The notes beneath the pieces are model-generated. The model did not search any database and was not told the origin of the DNA. It saw only the letters and a list, made by a program, of their open reading frames with translations. This document shows, one piece after another, positions 10,011 to 20,584 of a stretch of DNA of 64,000 nt. Numbering within the stretch: the first letter of the stretch is position 1; the number at the start of each line of letters is the position of its first letter. The translations under genes and the position numbers were made by a program. The DNA comes from Tolypeutes matacus. Taxonomy: Eukaryota > Chordata > Mammalia > Cingulata > Chlamyphoridae. The stretch covers positions 879,297-943,296 of the forward strand of contig JAKSZT010020841.1 of assembly GCA_026826555.1 (NCBI GenBank), given 5' to 3'.

Positions 10011-10025
10011 TCAAAAAAAAATAAA

Positions 10026-10039
10026 TAAAGGAGTTCAGG
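10026..10039 (+). repeat. Target-site duplication, right copy (nested L1)
   Basis: Exact repeat of 7609-7622, immediately after an A-rich tail. Confidence 0.9.
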
Positions 10040-11254
10040 AAAGTCGCAAGCTATAAGATCAATGCTCAAAAATCAGTAGCATTTCTGTACATCAATAATG
10101 AGCAATATGAGGAGGAAATCAAGAAAAAATAACATTTGCAATAGCAACTGAAATAATCATATACCTAAGAATAAATTTAAAGATGTAAGTGGCTTATATA
10201 CAGAAAACTACACAACACTGTTAAAGGAAATCAAAGAAGACTTAAATAAATTTAAGAACATTCCCTGTTCATGGATAGGAAGACAAAACATCATCAAGAT
10301 GTCTATCCTACCCAAAATTATCTACAGACAATGCAATCCCAATAAAAATCAACACTGTATTTTTTAATGAATTGGAAAAACTTATTTCAAAATTTATTTG
10401 GAAGGATAAGAGGCAATGAATCACCAAAGAAATATTGAAAAAGGAAAATGAAGTTGGAGGTATCGCACTACCTCATTTTAAAACATACAACAAAGCTACA
10501 ATGGTCCAAACTGCATGACATTAGCACAAGGATAGATATACTGACCAATGGAACTGAATTGAGAGTCTGGATATAGATCCTTACATAAGCAGTCATCTGA
10601 TATTTGACATGGCAGCAAGCCCACTCAGTTGGGAAAGAATGGCCTCTTCAACAAGTGGTGCTTGGAGAATGGATAACCATATCCAAAAGAATGAGAGAAG
10701 AATACCCTCTCACAACTTATACAATAATCAGCTCAAGATAGATCAAAGATCTAAATATAAGAGCCAAGACCATAAAGACCTTGGAAGATAATGTAGGGAA
10801 GCATCTACAGGACCTTGTAATAGGAAATGGTTTCATGACTTCACACCCAAAGCACGAGCAGCAAAAGAAAAAATAGATAAATGGAATCTCCTCAAAATTA
10901 AAAACTTTTGCACCTCAAAGGATGTTATGAAGAAAGTAAAAAGGCAGCCTAACCAATCAGAGAAAATATTTGGCAAACATATATCTGATAGGAGCCAAAT
11001 ATCCTACATATATAAAGAAAGCCCATGCCTCAAAAATAAAAAAGACAAATAGCGCATTTTAAAAATGGGCAAGTGACCTGAAAAGACATTTCTCCAAGGA
11101 AGAAATACAAATGCCTATAAAGTACATGAAAAAAATGCTTGACATCGCTAGTTATTAGAGAAATGCAAATCAAAACTACAATGAGATACCATCTTAGACC
11201 CATTAGAACAGTGGCTATTAAAAAAACAGCAGACTATAAGCTCTTGAAGTTGAA
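10026..11254 (+). pseudogene. L1 ORF2 C-terminal part, resumed
   Basis: Continues exactly where 7622 left off: the reading through '...EFRKVASYKINAQKSVAF' is restored if the nested insertion is skipped. It covers the region after the RT palm/thumb through the cysteine-rich C-terminal part (matches around WPLQQVVLGEWI and KWASDLKRHFSKEE). Stops and shifts are frequent. Around 11240 it stops short of the normal ORF2 end and passes into the 3' UTR, so the last part of ORF2 is deleted. Non-functional. Confidence 0.85.
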
Positions 11255-12510
11255 ACTTAGCCTTTTGTTATGGGGTGCCTATGGGTTGCCTCCTGAGAGC
11301 CTCCTTGTTGCTCAAATGTGGCCTCTCTCTAAGCCAAACTCAGCATATAAATACATTACCTCCTCCCAGCACAGGACATGACTCCTGGGGATGAGCTTCC
11401 CTGGCACCAAGTGATTGCTACCAAGTGCCAACTGGCAATGCAACTGGAGAAAGACCTTGAATGAAAGGGAGAAAAGGTAAAGACAATTGAGTTTATATAG
11501 CTAAGAGACTTCAAAATGTGTCGGGAAGTCATCCCAGAGTAACAATCACACACATCTCAGTAAGATATCATAGAATTCCAAAGTGGATATCACCCTAAAC
11601 AGTGGGGCTCCTGAGGACTATGGAGACACCCAGGTTCTATGTCAGGGTGGATAGCTCTGGAGTTTGGTGCCTTGCCAGCGGGCCCTACTTTGGGGTTTGT
11701 GCTCCTGATAGTGACAGATTTGGACTCAACTATGTCTTCCCTACACATGGCTCATCTGTTGCTTCTATTCAAACATTTGTGGTGCTGGAGCTTGTAGATA
11801 TACATCTAGAGACTTGAGACTTTGTGCTGTCTATATGCCACCTGGGCCTGGAACCTTGGTGGAAAAGCAACTCCTACTCTACAGCTCAATAGTCTCACCC
11901 AGGAAAACTAGCAGGAGATGATAATGGACAACGGCCATTCCAGGGAAGGGAGAGTGTCTGTAGCTAAAGGCAGGATAACCCAAACCATCTTCCCCATGGG
12001 GTATAAGCTCCCTCTCAATTGGAGGTGGAGTGGACATCACCATCCCAGACTCCTCAGGATAGGGCGAAGAGCTATGGACTAGAGTGGACTTACCGGTATT
12101 CTACTATAGACATATTGTGATTCAAGCAATGGAAGAAATTACAACATTGATGTGGAGCCAGTAGCCTCTGGAGGCTCTGGGGCCAGGGAGAGGGAAAAGC
12201 AGTTGTAATACAGGGGCTTTTTCGGGACTTGGGAATTGTCCTGAGTGATATTGCACCGACCTATATAGGCCATATACCATCATATAACATGCAGAACTGT
12301 GTGGGAGAGAGTGTGTCTACAATGTGAACTATGGTCCATGCTTAATGGCAAAGTCCCAGGATGTGTTTATCACTTGCAATTAATGTGCCACACTAATGAA
12401 GGATGTTTATGTGGGAGGTTGTGGGAGGTGGGGCATATGGGAATCCCTGTATGTTTTGTCTGACATTTATGTAATCTAAGTATATATTTTTTTAAAATTA
12501 AAAAAGCAAT
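11255..12510 (+). mobile_element. L1 3' UTR of the outer element
   Basis: Same family 3' UTR as at 8270-9635, ending at 'gtaatctaagtatat' and a short A-rich tail near 12505. It carries the intact form of the site into which U4 inserted in the nested copy. No TSD partner for the left end at 3474 was found. Confidence 0.85.
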
Positions 12511-12514
12511 ACTG

Positions 12515-13017
12515 GGTTCCTGGAGGGATTGCAGAGATGACAGCCACAATCAAGGATCTGAAGTTTGCAGGGTTGGTGTTTCCCACCACATCCTTATTCA
12601 TTTGACCTGTGCAGAAAACAGATGGATCTTAGCGGGTGAGAGTAGTTTTTCATAAACTTAACCAAGTAATGACTCCAATCACACCTGCTGTCTCAGCTGT
12701 GGTATCATTGTTTGAGGAATTCAACACATCCCCTGGTACCTGGTATACAGCTATTGATCTAGAAAATGTGATTAGTAAGTACCACCATTTAGCTGTGCTA
12801 CTCTGGCCCATTTATCTGGTGACCAGAAAAGCTGATAGCTTTGATTGATTCCAGAGAAGAGGAGGCACTGTGACAGGTCCTGGTTGGTGTGCAAACTGCA
12901 CAGTCATTTGGGCCATATGATCCAGCAGATCCAATGGTAATGGAAGTTTCCCTGACTCCAGATATGTCATTTCGAGTCTTTGGCAGGCCCTTGTAAGAGA
13001 ATCACAATACAGACCCA
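12515..13017 (+). pseudogene. ERV-L pol fragment (RT)
   Basis: The frame at 12636-12848 resembles the N-terminal fingers/palm of ERV-L reverse transcriptase, including the AIDLEN segment that corresponds to the motif A aspartate region. Stops follow, and the downstream sequence is scrambled. This is an old, dead endogenous retrovirus copy. Sequence at 14835-15380 and the LTR at 15381-15809 have the same orientation and probably belong to the same element, separated by later insertions. Confidence 0.7.
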
Positions 13018-13590
13018 CAGGATTTTTTTAAAAAGATTTATTTATTTACTTACTTTTATCCATCCCCCCCCCCTTTTTTTTTGCTGTTTTTGTGTCCATT
13101 CGTTGGACAATTCTCTGTGTCTGTTTCCTGTCCTCTCTTCTCATCCTTATCCTCCTCTTCACCAGGATTCAATCCTGAGAAACTCTGACATGGGAGAGAG
13201 GTGTTCTGTCACCTGCGCCACCTTAGTTCCTGTTTGTATGTGTATGTGTGTGTGTGTGTGTATCTCATCTTGGCACTCCCTTGTGTCACTCTCCTGTTTC
13301 ATCATTATCTTGCTGCATGCCTCACTGGGGCCTAGCATGCCCATGCATGGGGCCTGGCAGAGCTCCCATGTGCAGGCCCTGGGGGCTTACCCATATGCAG
13401 GGCCTTGTGGTGCACCTGCCAGGAGGGCCTGGCAGCCACATGCCTTCTATATTTTTCTTTATTTTACCAGGAGGTTCCAGGGAACGAACCCAGGTCCCTG
13501 CATGTGGGAAATGGATGCCCAACCATTTGAACCACATCCACCCCCCAACCCTTAAGATTTTTTAAAAATTGTGGATAAAAATCAAATTTT
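13018..13590 (-). mobile_element. Dimeric DAS-type (xenarthran tRNA-derived) SINE
   Basis: On the minus strand it begins with a tRNA-like head near 13550 ('gatgtggttcaaatgg' A-box area, 'gggttcgttccc' B-box). After a spacer with a CA repeat comes a second tRNA-like unit near 13225-13160 ('ggattgaatcc' B-box), and it ends in an A/G-rich tail and 'aataaataaatctttttaa' near 13022. The flanks 'tcacaatacagacc' (13002-13015) and 'tcacaatacaaacc' (13591-13604) are a near-perfect target-site duplication. This SINE group is known from xenarthrans and is the best taxonomic clue in the window. It sits inside the ERV-L remnant. Confidence 0.85.
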
Positions 13591-13604
13591 TCACAATACA
13601 AACC

Positions 13605-13679
13605 AATATTTGTAAAATGATATATAAATACATATGCATATATGTGCATTTGCTTACATAAATGTTATTTTATATATAT
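13605..13679. repeat. AT-rich spacer with (ta)n
   Basis: Short AT-rich sequence between the SINE and the L1 3' end, with a (ta)n run at about 13671-13686. Confidence 0.5.
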
Positions 13680-14830
13680 ATATATATTTTTAAAGATGCT
13701 TAAATTACATAAATGTTACACAAAAATTACAGGGATTCTCATGTTCCCCACCTCCCACACCTCCCATAACATCCCACATAAACATCTTTCATTAGAGTGA
13801 CACATCACCTGCAATGGATATACCCATCCTGGGGCTTTGCCAGTAAGCATGGACTATAGTTCACATTGTAGACCACACTCTCTCCCACAAAGTTCTGCAT
13901 GGTATATGCTGATGTAAAATGGCCTATATCTTTCATTGTAATGTCACTCAGGATAATTCCCAAGTACTGAAAAAACCCCTGTATTACAACTGTTTTTCCC
14001 TTCCCTGTCCCAAAAGCATCTAGTGGCCACTGGCTCCACCTCACTGTTATAATTTCTTTTCTTGCATGAATAACAATATGTCTACAACAGAACACCATTA
14101 AGTCCACTCTAGTCCATAGCTCTTTCCCCAATCCGGAGGAGTCTGGGATGGTGATGACCACTCCACCTCCAAGTGAGAGTGGGCCTATATCCCATGGATA
14201 AGGTGGATGGGATTATCCTGCCTGCAACTGCAGGCTCTCTCCATTCCCTGGGATGGCCATTGTCCATCATCGTCTCCTCACCAGGTGAATTGGGTGAGTC
14301 CATTGAGCTGCAGAGTAGGAGTTGCAGCTCCACCAAGTTTCCAGGCACAGCTGGCACATGGGCAGGCCAGGGGCTCCAGTCTCTGGAAGTACACCTACAA
14401 ACTCCAGCATCACATATAGGTTTGAATAGAAGGGACTGATGGACCATGTGCAGGGAGGACTTATTTGAGTCCAACTCTGTCACTCTCAGGAGCACAGATT
14501 CCAGTGGAGAGCCCACTGATAAGGCATCAATCTCTGGAGCTATCCCTCCTTATATAGGACCTGGGTGTCTCCAGAGCCCTCAGGAGCCCCTCTGTGTGGG
14601 GTGATATCCACTTTGGTGTTCTATGAGATCCTACTGAGGTGTGCATAAGCGTTACCTCTGGGATGACATCCCCCCCCCCCCATTTCTCTTTGAAGTCTCT
14701 TAGCCACATGAACTCATTTGTCTTCACCATTTCTCCCTTTTATTCAAGGTCTTTTTCCAGTCACATTGCCAGTTGGCACTTGGTTGCCATCCTCTGCAGA
14801 TAATTACTTTTCTTTTGAGAAACAGCTTAT
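13680..14830 (-). mobile_element. L1 3' UTR, minus strand
   Basis: Reverse complement of the 3' UTR at 8270-9635: 'gggattctcatg' near 13731, 'tctctcccacaaagttctgc' near 13879, and the U4-target region 'gccagttggcacttgg' at about 14768. It is 5'-truncated and contains no ORF2. It interrupts the ERV-L remnant (12515-13017 versus 14835-15380). Confidence 0.85.
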
Positions 14831-14834
14831 AGCC

Positions 14835-15380
14835 TGCTACTAGGCCTTAGTAAGACTGAACTCTTAACCATGGGCCATCAGTTTACCATGAGACCTGAAT
14901 TGCCTATCATGAGCTGGGTACTGTTTGATCCACTAAACCATAAAGTTGGGCATACACAGCAGCATTCTATAATAATAGTGGAAGAAAGTAGTGATAAACA
15001 TGAACTTTGACCATGTGACAACTTATAGAAATGAGGACTGTAATAGTCATGAATATTTCTTCCTTGTTTTGTTATGAGTGTGAATGTATATGTACCTAGA
15101 GCAAATATCTTTGTATTCTTCCCTAACTTTCCCCCTAATCATATGACATAAGTTGTATTTGTTTCATGTCATAACATTTAAGGATATCATGTTTAAGAGT
15201 GAATATTATCTAATGACTTGCACCCTATTCTGCAGTGATTAAATGCATTTCCAGTTGTATGCAGGACTGTTGAATATTGTAGGTGGAAATATATATATGT
15301 ATATCTGTTATTGGTTTTATTTAGAGACTATGTATGGTTTCAGGTGATGTGTATGCCTGACAAGTTAACAAGAGGTGGAC
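14835..15380 (+). pseudogene. ERV-L 3' internal region
   Basis: 14840-15000 resembles a segment of ERV-L pol downstream of RT, as a frameshifted match in the same orientation as 12515-13017. The remainder leads to a purine-rich stretch 'aacaagaggtgga' at 15367-15379, directly before the LTR and placed where the polypurine tract should be. Dead copy. Confidence 0.6.
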
Positions 15381-15809
15381 TGTGATGGTTAGGCTAATGT
15401 TCCAAATTGGTCAGGTAATTGTGTTTAGTTGTTTGTTTAAGCAAGCTCTTGCATAATTTTAATACAAGGACATTTATGGACTTCAGTCATCAGTTAGTTC
15501 ATTGTATAGATGACTGATTACATCCACAATCAACCAAGGAGATTGCTTTCAGCAATGAGTGGCATTTTATCCAATCAGTTGAAAGAGGAATTGATTTTGG
15601 CACTGAGGAAGTATTTTCAAGCTCAACCTCAGGCAGCCAACATCTCCTGGGAACTCATCAAGGACTTTCATTGGAGACCCTGATTTGCAACCTTCCTGCA
15701 GATTTTAACTTTTGCATCTCCACAGTCACATGAGAAAATTTTATAAAAATTCATACTATTTACAGATATCTACTGCTGATTCTTTTCCCTAAAGAATCTG
15801 ATTAATACA
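15381..15809 (+). mobile_element. ERV-L-type (MLT2-like) 3' LTR
   Basis: Begins TGTGATGGTTAG and ends TTAATACA, about 429 bp, as expected of MLT2-like LTRs of ERV-L. It is a clear homologue of the solo LTR at 43781-44220. Its position just after a polypurine tract makes it the 3' LTR of the ERV-L remnant. Confidence 0.75.
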
Positions 15810-15839
15810 CATAGTTCTTTTCAAAAGCTGTTAACAAAA

Positions 15840-17528
15840 GTCGAATTAAAAAGATTAAGATTTTATAGTTAGTATGGTTAAGACCTGCGAATTGTTTTAA
15901 AGGTGTTTTTGATACTTTTATAATATTCATATGTAGGTTCATCGAGTTTCTGTGTACATTGTTGAATTATTCTACAATCAATAATTTGCAGAAAATCTTC
16001 AGGCATGGTCTTACGAAGTTCCTTAGCTAGGTTCAATGTTTCAGTTTGTCAGTAGTTCTTTACATTGAAAAGTCATTAAAGACTTCTTTCCAATTTGCTT
16101 TCTTTATCCAGACTGTGGCATGATCTTCACAAGCAGTCATATGAATTAATTGGTAAAGGTCTGAGTATCCAGGCTCATAGTCTGAATGATAAGATTGAAT
16201 TACTTGCAAAACCTACTGGGTCTTCAGTAGGATTATCACTATGGAAGTTTGGCTAAGTTAGGATATAGAGGAGAAAGACAGGAGGTGTTTAAAGGAAAAT
16301 TAGAACAGTCAGAAATGGGATTTCCAGATAATATTTCAGGGTCTATAATGTGCTTAGATAAGTTCTTGTTAATCTTTGTTAATTTAGTATTTTTTTCTTG
16401 AAGAGGAATTTTAGAATTAGTTCTACAATTGGAATCTTCCAAGTACCAATTAAAATAGCTTCCAAGTACCAATTAAAATAAGTATCCTATTTGGTTTTCT
16501 TAGTTTTAGAAACTCTATTTTCTTGTAAAATGTGCAAATATACCAGTTTAATCATATCAGAAGATCCCCATTGTGGCCATATTTATTTTAGTTTTTTCTA
16601 GTATACCAGGACCAGTGGGATAAAAATTTACATGACAGAAGACCATAAATTTTGCACATGAACTCAGCTGGTGTGCTAGAGAGCAGAGCATCATTGAAGT
16701 TCTTAGGAATTAGAACCCATTCTTTTAGTTAGTTCTGATTGTGAGCAATCCTAAATCTGAGAGGAATTGTCTTGATTTTGTGCAAATGTGATGTTTTACA
16801 GAGTACCTTTAATGAAATACTAGTTTTATTTGGAAGACAGCCTGTGCTCTAGTTGTCCAACCAATTGCCAGTTGTCTTTAGCTGAATGAAAATTGTCTTG
16901 AGGTTGGCAGGTGACTTAGTGTCAGTATAACCTGTCCATGACCACCTTATACTTTCATGGAAGTCTTGTTCTTTGGAAGCTAATTTTTCTCCTCAAAGGT
17001 GATGGGCACTCTAATAGCACTTAAGTGCTCGTCCTTTGCCCACTAATATAATTATTTGACTGCTTACAGTCAGGGTATAAGTCAAAGGGAGGCAACCTTC
17101 TACTGAAAAAGAGTGCAATACCAAGGTGGGAATTTTTAGAGACCCATTAAGCTACTCACCAGATAAGGAAATTTTCCTGTATACCAAAAGGGCAGGCATA
17201 AAAGGCCTAATGGCACCAGCCAAAGCCAAAGGAGCAAATAAACAAAAAGACTGCTCCCACTAGTCCAAACCAAAAGAATCAAATTTCAAATACACAAAAT
17301 GGATCCTTCCACCAGACCAAAACAAAAGCACCAAAGATCAAATACCCTTAACTAGAAGACACCCATAGAAAAGCCAGAACCTCAACCAAAAAGAGAGAAA
17401 TTCAGAAACAAGGGGATTCATTTACAGGAACCCAAGGCCATCAGGGAGAAGACATAGCTCCAGGGCATCTGACTGGTACCATACTTGAATTCAACATCAG
17501 CTTGGAGTCAAATCAGTAGTTGCTTCAG
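15840..17528 (-). pseudogene. ERV gag-like internal region, minus strand
   Basis: Downstream (on the minus strand) of the primer site at 17529-17546. A 77-codon open piece lies at 16472-16239. Around 16240-16060 the minus strand encodes a capsid-like stretch, broken by stops. I recognise it only as a retroviral gag of probable class I or ERV-L affinity; no pol is present, so the element is 3'-truncated. It is old and non-functional. Confidence 0.5.
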
Positions 17529-17546
17529 ATCCCACTTATGACACCA
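17529..17546 (-). promoter_or_regulatory. Retroviral primer-binding site, tRNA-Leu-like
   Basis: On the minus strand 'tggtgtcataagtgggat' directly follows an LTR end (...ATTACA). It resembles the 3' end of a leucine tRNA. Confidence 0.65.
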
Positions 17547-17935
17547 TGTAATGTCAAATGAGAAACAATTAACTTAACTGCAAGGCAACAAAGACATTTA
17601 TTTTGGGTCTTATAATTGCAATTCAGGGAGCACACACTCAGGTAGCAACCCAAATAGTGGTCTCTCTTGGCACTTTTAGGCAAGAGATTTTAAAGAAAAA
17701 GAACAGGGTTAGATAAGTTGTTTGTGGTTGGTGGATATTGGGGGTACCCCAATTGTCCTTCAGGTTTGATGGGTTATTAAGGTCTTTATCTTGTAGTTTG
17801 TTTAAAGTGTCTGGATGTCCTTGCAGTTTTGAGGAAAATTTTTGCTTAAGGCTTTGTATAATTTGGCAATTTGTGATATTTGCATAAAAGTAATTTTGAG
17901 AATGACCCCACCACTCCATTTTTAATCTCTTAGTT
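17547..17935 (-). mobile_element. 5' LTR of the minus-strand ERV
   Basis: About 390 bp. On the minus strand it ends in ...CATTTGACATTACA at 17547 and has a poly(A) signal AATAAA (plus-strand 17597-17602) about 50 bases before that end, which fits an R/U5 layout. The U3 start is not sharply defined. The primer site follows immediately. Confidence 0.65.
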
Positions 17936-17984
17936 ACTAATAAATAAATAAGAAATAAATCTCTTATAGTAAGTTTTAGTTTGT

Positions 17985-18321
17985 CAAAGTGCTACTGATG
18001 CAAACTATCTGAAATGAGCTGACATTTTTTAATGGGACATTTATAAGGTTTTAAGCTTACAGTTCTGAGGTCATGAACTGTCCAAATCAAGGCCTCAGCA
18101 GACATGCTTTCTCACCAAAGTCAATCATCTGCTGGTGATCATGGGGTATTGCCATGTGATGAAGCAAGATGGTAGCCGGTCTCTGCCAAGGTCCGTGCCT
18201 TCCCCTCTGGACTCATCATCTCCCAAACCCCAGCTGTGGCAAAAGGCTTATATCTTTATGGGCCTCCTCTCTCAGTCTCAGATGCTCTACTTTCTTCCCA
18301 AGTTCAGCTGTGGGTTATTAT
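17985..18321 (-). mobile_element. MaLR-like LTR, truncated
   Basis: Same family as the LTRs at 42204-42863, 43631-44697, 46315-46935 and (opposite strand) 58756-59349. Shared landmarks are 'gcttacagttctgaggtcat', 'aatcaaggcctcagcag' and 'gaagcaagatggtag'. It is cut at 18327 by the class II ERV insertion. Confidence 0.65.
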
Positions 18322-18327
18322 ACATAT
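18322..18327 (+). repeat. 6-bp direct repeat, left flank of class II ERV
   Basis: 'acatat' here and again at 20535-20540, directly outside the two outer LTR ends. Six bases is the usual target-duplication length for class II ERVs. Confidence 0.7.
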
Positions 18328-18709
18328 TGTGGGGAATAATCATTGAGATGTGGAATTTTGGCTTGAGAACACAGACAGAGTGCCTGGAACACCAGATACT
18401 AGCTCAAAAGGAAAACCTTGAGAGCACTGTTTGAACTCTTGCTGGCACCAAGACTCAAAAATAAGATATACAACAAGTGTGAACTTTGCCTGCAATAAAC
18501 ACCCAAGCAACATCTGAGAGTAATTAATCATTAGCCGTGCTTCTCTGCCCATAGCTCTGCTAATAAAAGCACTTGGCTCTTTGCGCTTTAGGGCTACCAT
18601 GGTAGGTATGTTCTGCTAGCCTCCTGACCCCAACTTTCTCTTAACGTCTTTGTCTTGTCTTTCTTATATCGTGGTACACTTCTCTGAGTCACCCACATTT
18701 ACAGCAACA
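18328..18709 (+). mobile_element. Class II (ERV2) LTR, complete, plus orientation
   Basis: 382 bp from TGTGGGGAATAA to ...ACAGCAACA. Poly(A) signal AATAAA at 18562-18567. It is immediately followed by a lysine-type primer site. A second, inverted and partial copy lies at 20291-20534. Confidence 0.85.
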
Positions 18710-18711
18710 TC

Positions 18712-18729
18712 TGGCACCCAATGTGGGGC
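18712..18729 (+). promoter_or_regulatory. Primer-binding site, tRNA-Lys type
   Basis: 'tggcacccaatgtggggc' matches the tRNA-Lys(1,2) primer site used by betaretrovirus-like (class II) elements except for one or two bases. It lies two bases after the LTR end. Confidence 0.85.
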
Positions 18730-20270
18730 TCAACGAAGAAGGCTGCGATGGATCGGAAACTTTGGGGAATTTCAGTGCCACTGATACCAGAAGTTGAAAG
18801 GGGGTGAGTATTCTCCATTTGAAAATTCCTCCTTTGCTGTGGATAATGTGTTAATCAGGGTAACCATGGGACAAACTTCTTCTTTGTGTTTCCTATTTCT
18901 TCTCTTTCGATTTCTACTTTCTTTGCTTTGCACTGTGACAAACCCAGCTGTTTGAGGTTTATTACTTCAAATCCTGGCCTTTGATAATGCTAACACAGAA
19001 TGTCAAAAACCCTTAGACCCATGACAACAGCTGGGGCCGCTCTTGAATAATATATAAAAACATGCCAAGGTATCGGCTCAGAGAGCCATAAGGCTTAATT
19101 ATTAGTAGAGGCATTTGCTGGCACTGCCATAAAAGATAAGGGCCATGGAACCTGTTTTAAATTTGGAAAGGCTGGTCATTATAAAAAAAAATTGTAAAAA
19201 ACAGCCCTTTCCAACAGCACCACCTGTTTGTAATTCACAGCGGATTAATATTAATTCCACCCCAGGTGTGTGCCCAAAGTGTCAGAAAGAAGCTCACTGG
19301 AACAGTCAAAGCAAATCTAAATTCGATATAGATGGGAGACTGATTCAGCATTCAGGAAATGCTATGAGGGGCCAGTGCTGGAGACCTGGCCTGCCATTCC
19401 GGGCACAACAATTTCCTGTTCAAACCCTTCCATCCATCTTGGAAAGGCCATTCGGAGGATCATAGACCTTACCCCTGCTACAAGTGGAAGTACAGCCTTA
19501 GGTCTTCCTTCTAATACAAATATAATGCTTACCACCTCTGGCAATCCTCACCTAGTGGGCACTGGAGTAATGGGACCTGTCCCCAAAAATATTGTAGGCT
19601 TTATTCTGGGATGATCAGGACTAACGTTAAAAGGAGTGAATGTGCATCCAGGAGTCATTGACGAGGATTATAAGCATCGAGGTTAAAGTTATTATTTCAG
19701 TCTTAGCTTCTTTCCAAATTGACCAAGGTGATAAAATAGCTGTTACTCTTGCTTCCTTATCAAAAAATAGGAAAGGTCTCAAATAAAAGAATTGGGGGCT
19801 CTGGTACTACCAGAAATAGATCCATTTATTGGCAATTGTTCCTTACCCAACAGCACCCAAAAGGAAAACGTATTGTCAATGACTTATAAGTCATTTATAG
19901 GCCTAGTCAATACAGGCACAGATGTTTCTATTATTTCATTACAGAATTGGCCATCCACCTGGCCGTTAGTAAAATGACAATTTCCCATGCAAGGAATTGG
20001 TAAGGTGGATGTTGTACATCAGAGACAATCTTTTCTTCCTTGTGAAGGACCAGATTGCCAAACTGGAACTGTTCAACCTTATGTCCTGTATATAGCAGTA
20101 AACTTATGGGGTCGAGACTTAATGGAACAGTGGGGAGCATATGTCACCATTCCCCATGTATCTCCATCAGCAAAGAAAATAATGTCAAACATAGGGTTTA
20201 ATCCTCTTGAAGGTTTAGGCAACTCTAAACCCCATAGACAAAGGCTAGGACATCCAAATTTGTAGTGGAG
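18730..20270 (+). pseudogene. Class II ERV internal region: NC, dUTPase and protease remnants
   Basis: A leader (18730-18830) is followed by sequence too short to hold matrix and capsid, so most of gag is missing. At 19265-19330 one nucleocapsid zinc knuckle (C-x2-C...H) is visible. At 19590-19690 a dUTPase-like motif containing TLKGVNVHPGVIDEDY is split by a stop. At 19890-19960 there is a protease segment whose active-site triad reads NTG rather than the usual DTG, so it is inactive. Pol and env are absent. Stops and shifts are numerous. The remnant runs straight into the inverted LTR. Confidence 0.8.
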
Positions 20271-20290
20271 GCCGCTGTTCACACAGGCCA

Positions 20291-20534
20291 GCGCTTTTAT
20301 TCACAGAGCTATGTGCAGAGAAGCACAGTTAATGATCAATTACTCTCAAATGTCACTAGGGAGTTTATTGCAGGCAAAATTCACACCTGTTGTCTATCTT
20401 ATCCTTGAGTCTTGGTGCCAGCAAGAGTTCAAACAGTGCTCTCAAGGTTTTCCTTTTGAGGTAGTGTCTGGCATTCCAGACACTCTGTCTGTATTTCAAG
20501 CCAGAATTCCACATCTCAAGGATTCTTCCCCACA
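20291..20534 (-). mobile_element. Inverted partial LTR (U3 to poly(A) signal) of the class II ERV
   Basis: Reverse complement of 18328-18570, with roughly 88-90 percent identity by eye. The homology runs from the U3 start (rc TGTGGGGAAG at 20534) to just past AATAAA (plus-strand TTTATT at 20296-20301) and stops there; R/U5 is missing. Both outer ends of the element are therefore U3 ends. Confidence 0.85.
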
Positions 20535-20540
20535 ACATAT
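20535..20540 (+). repeat. 6-bp direct repeat, right flank of class II ERV
   Basis: 'acatat', matching 18322-18327. Confidence 0.7.
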
Positions 20541-20584
20541 GGCTTGGTTCATCTCCTAAACCTTGAGCTACTCCCTGGGCCCAG

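Larger units (their letters stand above)
7623..10025 (+). mobile_element. Nested L1 3' end with 3' transduction
   Basis: A 2.4-kb insertion within the ORF2 of the 3474-12510 L1, bounded by 14-bp direct repeats. Its first 600 bases are A/T-rich and G-rich sequence I cannot place confidently in L1 but which probably represents the ORF2/3' UTR junction area. From about 8270 it is the family's 3' UTR, ending in A-rich tetranucleotides near 9690-9760. About 250 bases of unrelated sequence follow, then a second A-rich tail at 10000-10025, the signature of 3' transduction. A U4 snRNA fragment sits inside its 3' UTR. Confidence 0.85.

Noticed and set aside
12980..13555. 191-codon open frame on the plus strand
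   Set aside because: It runs antisense through the DAS SINE and its CA/TG repeat; not a gene.
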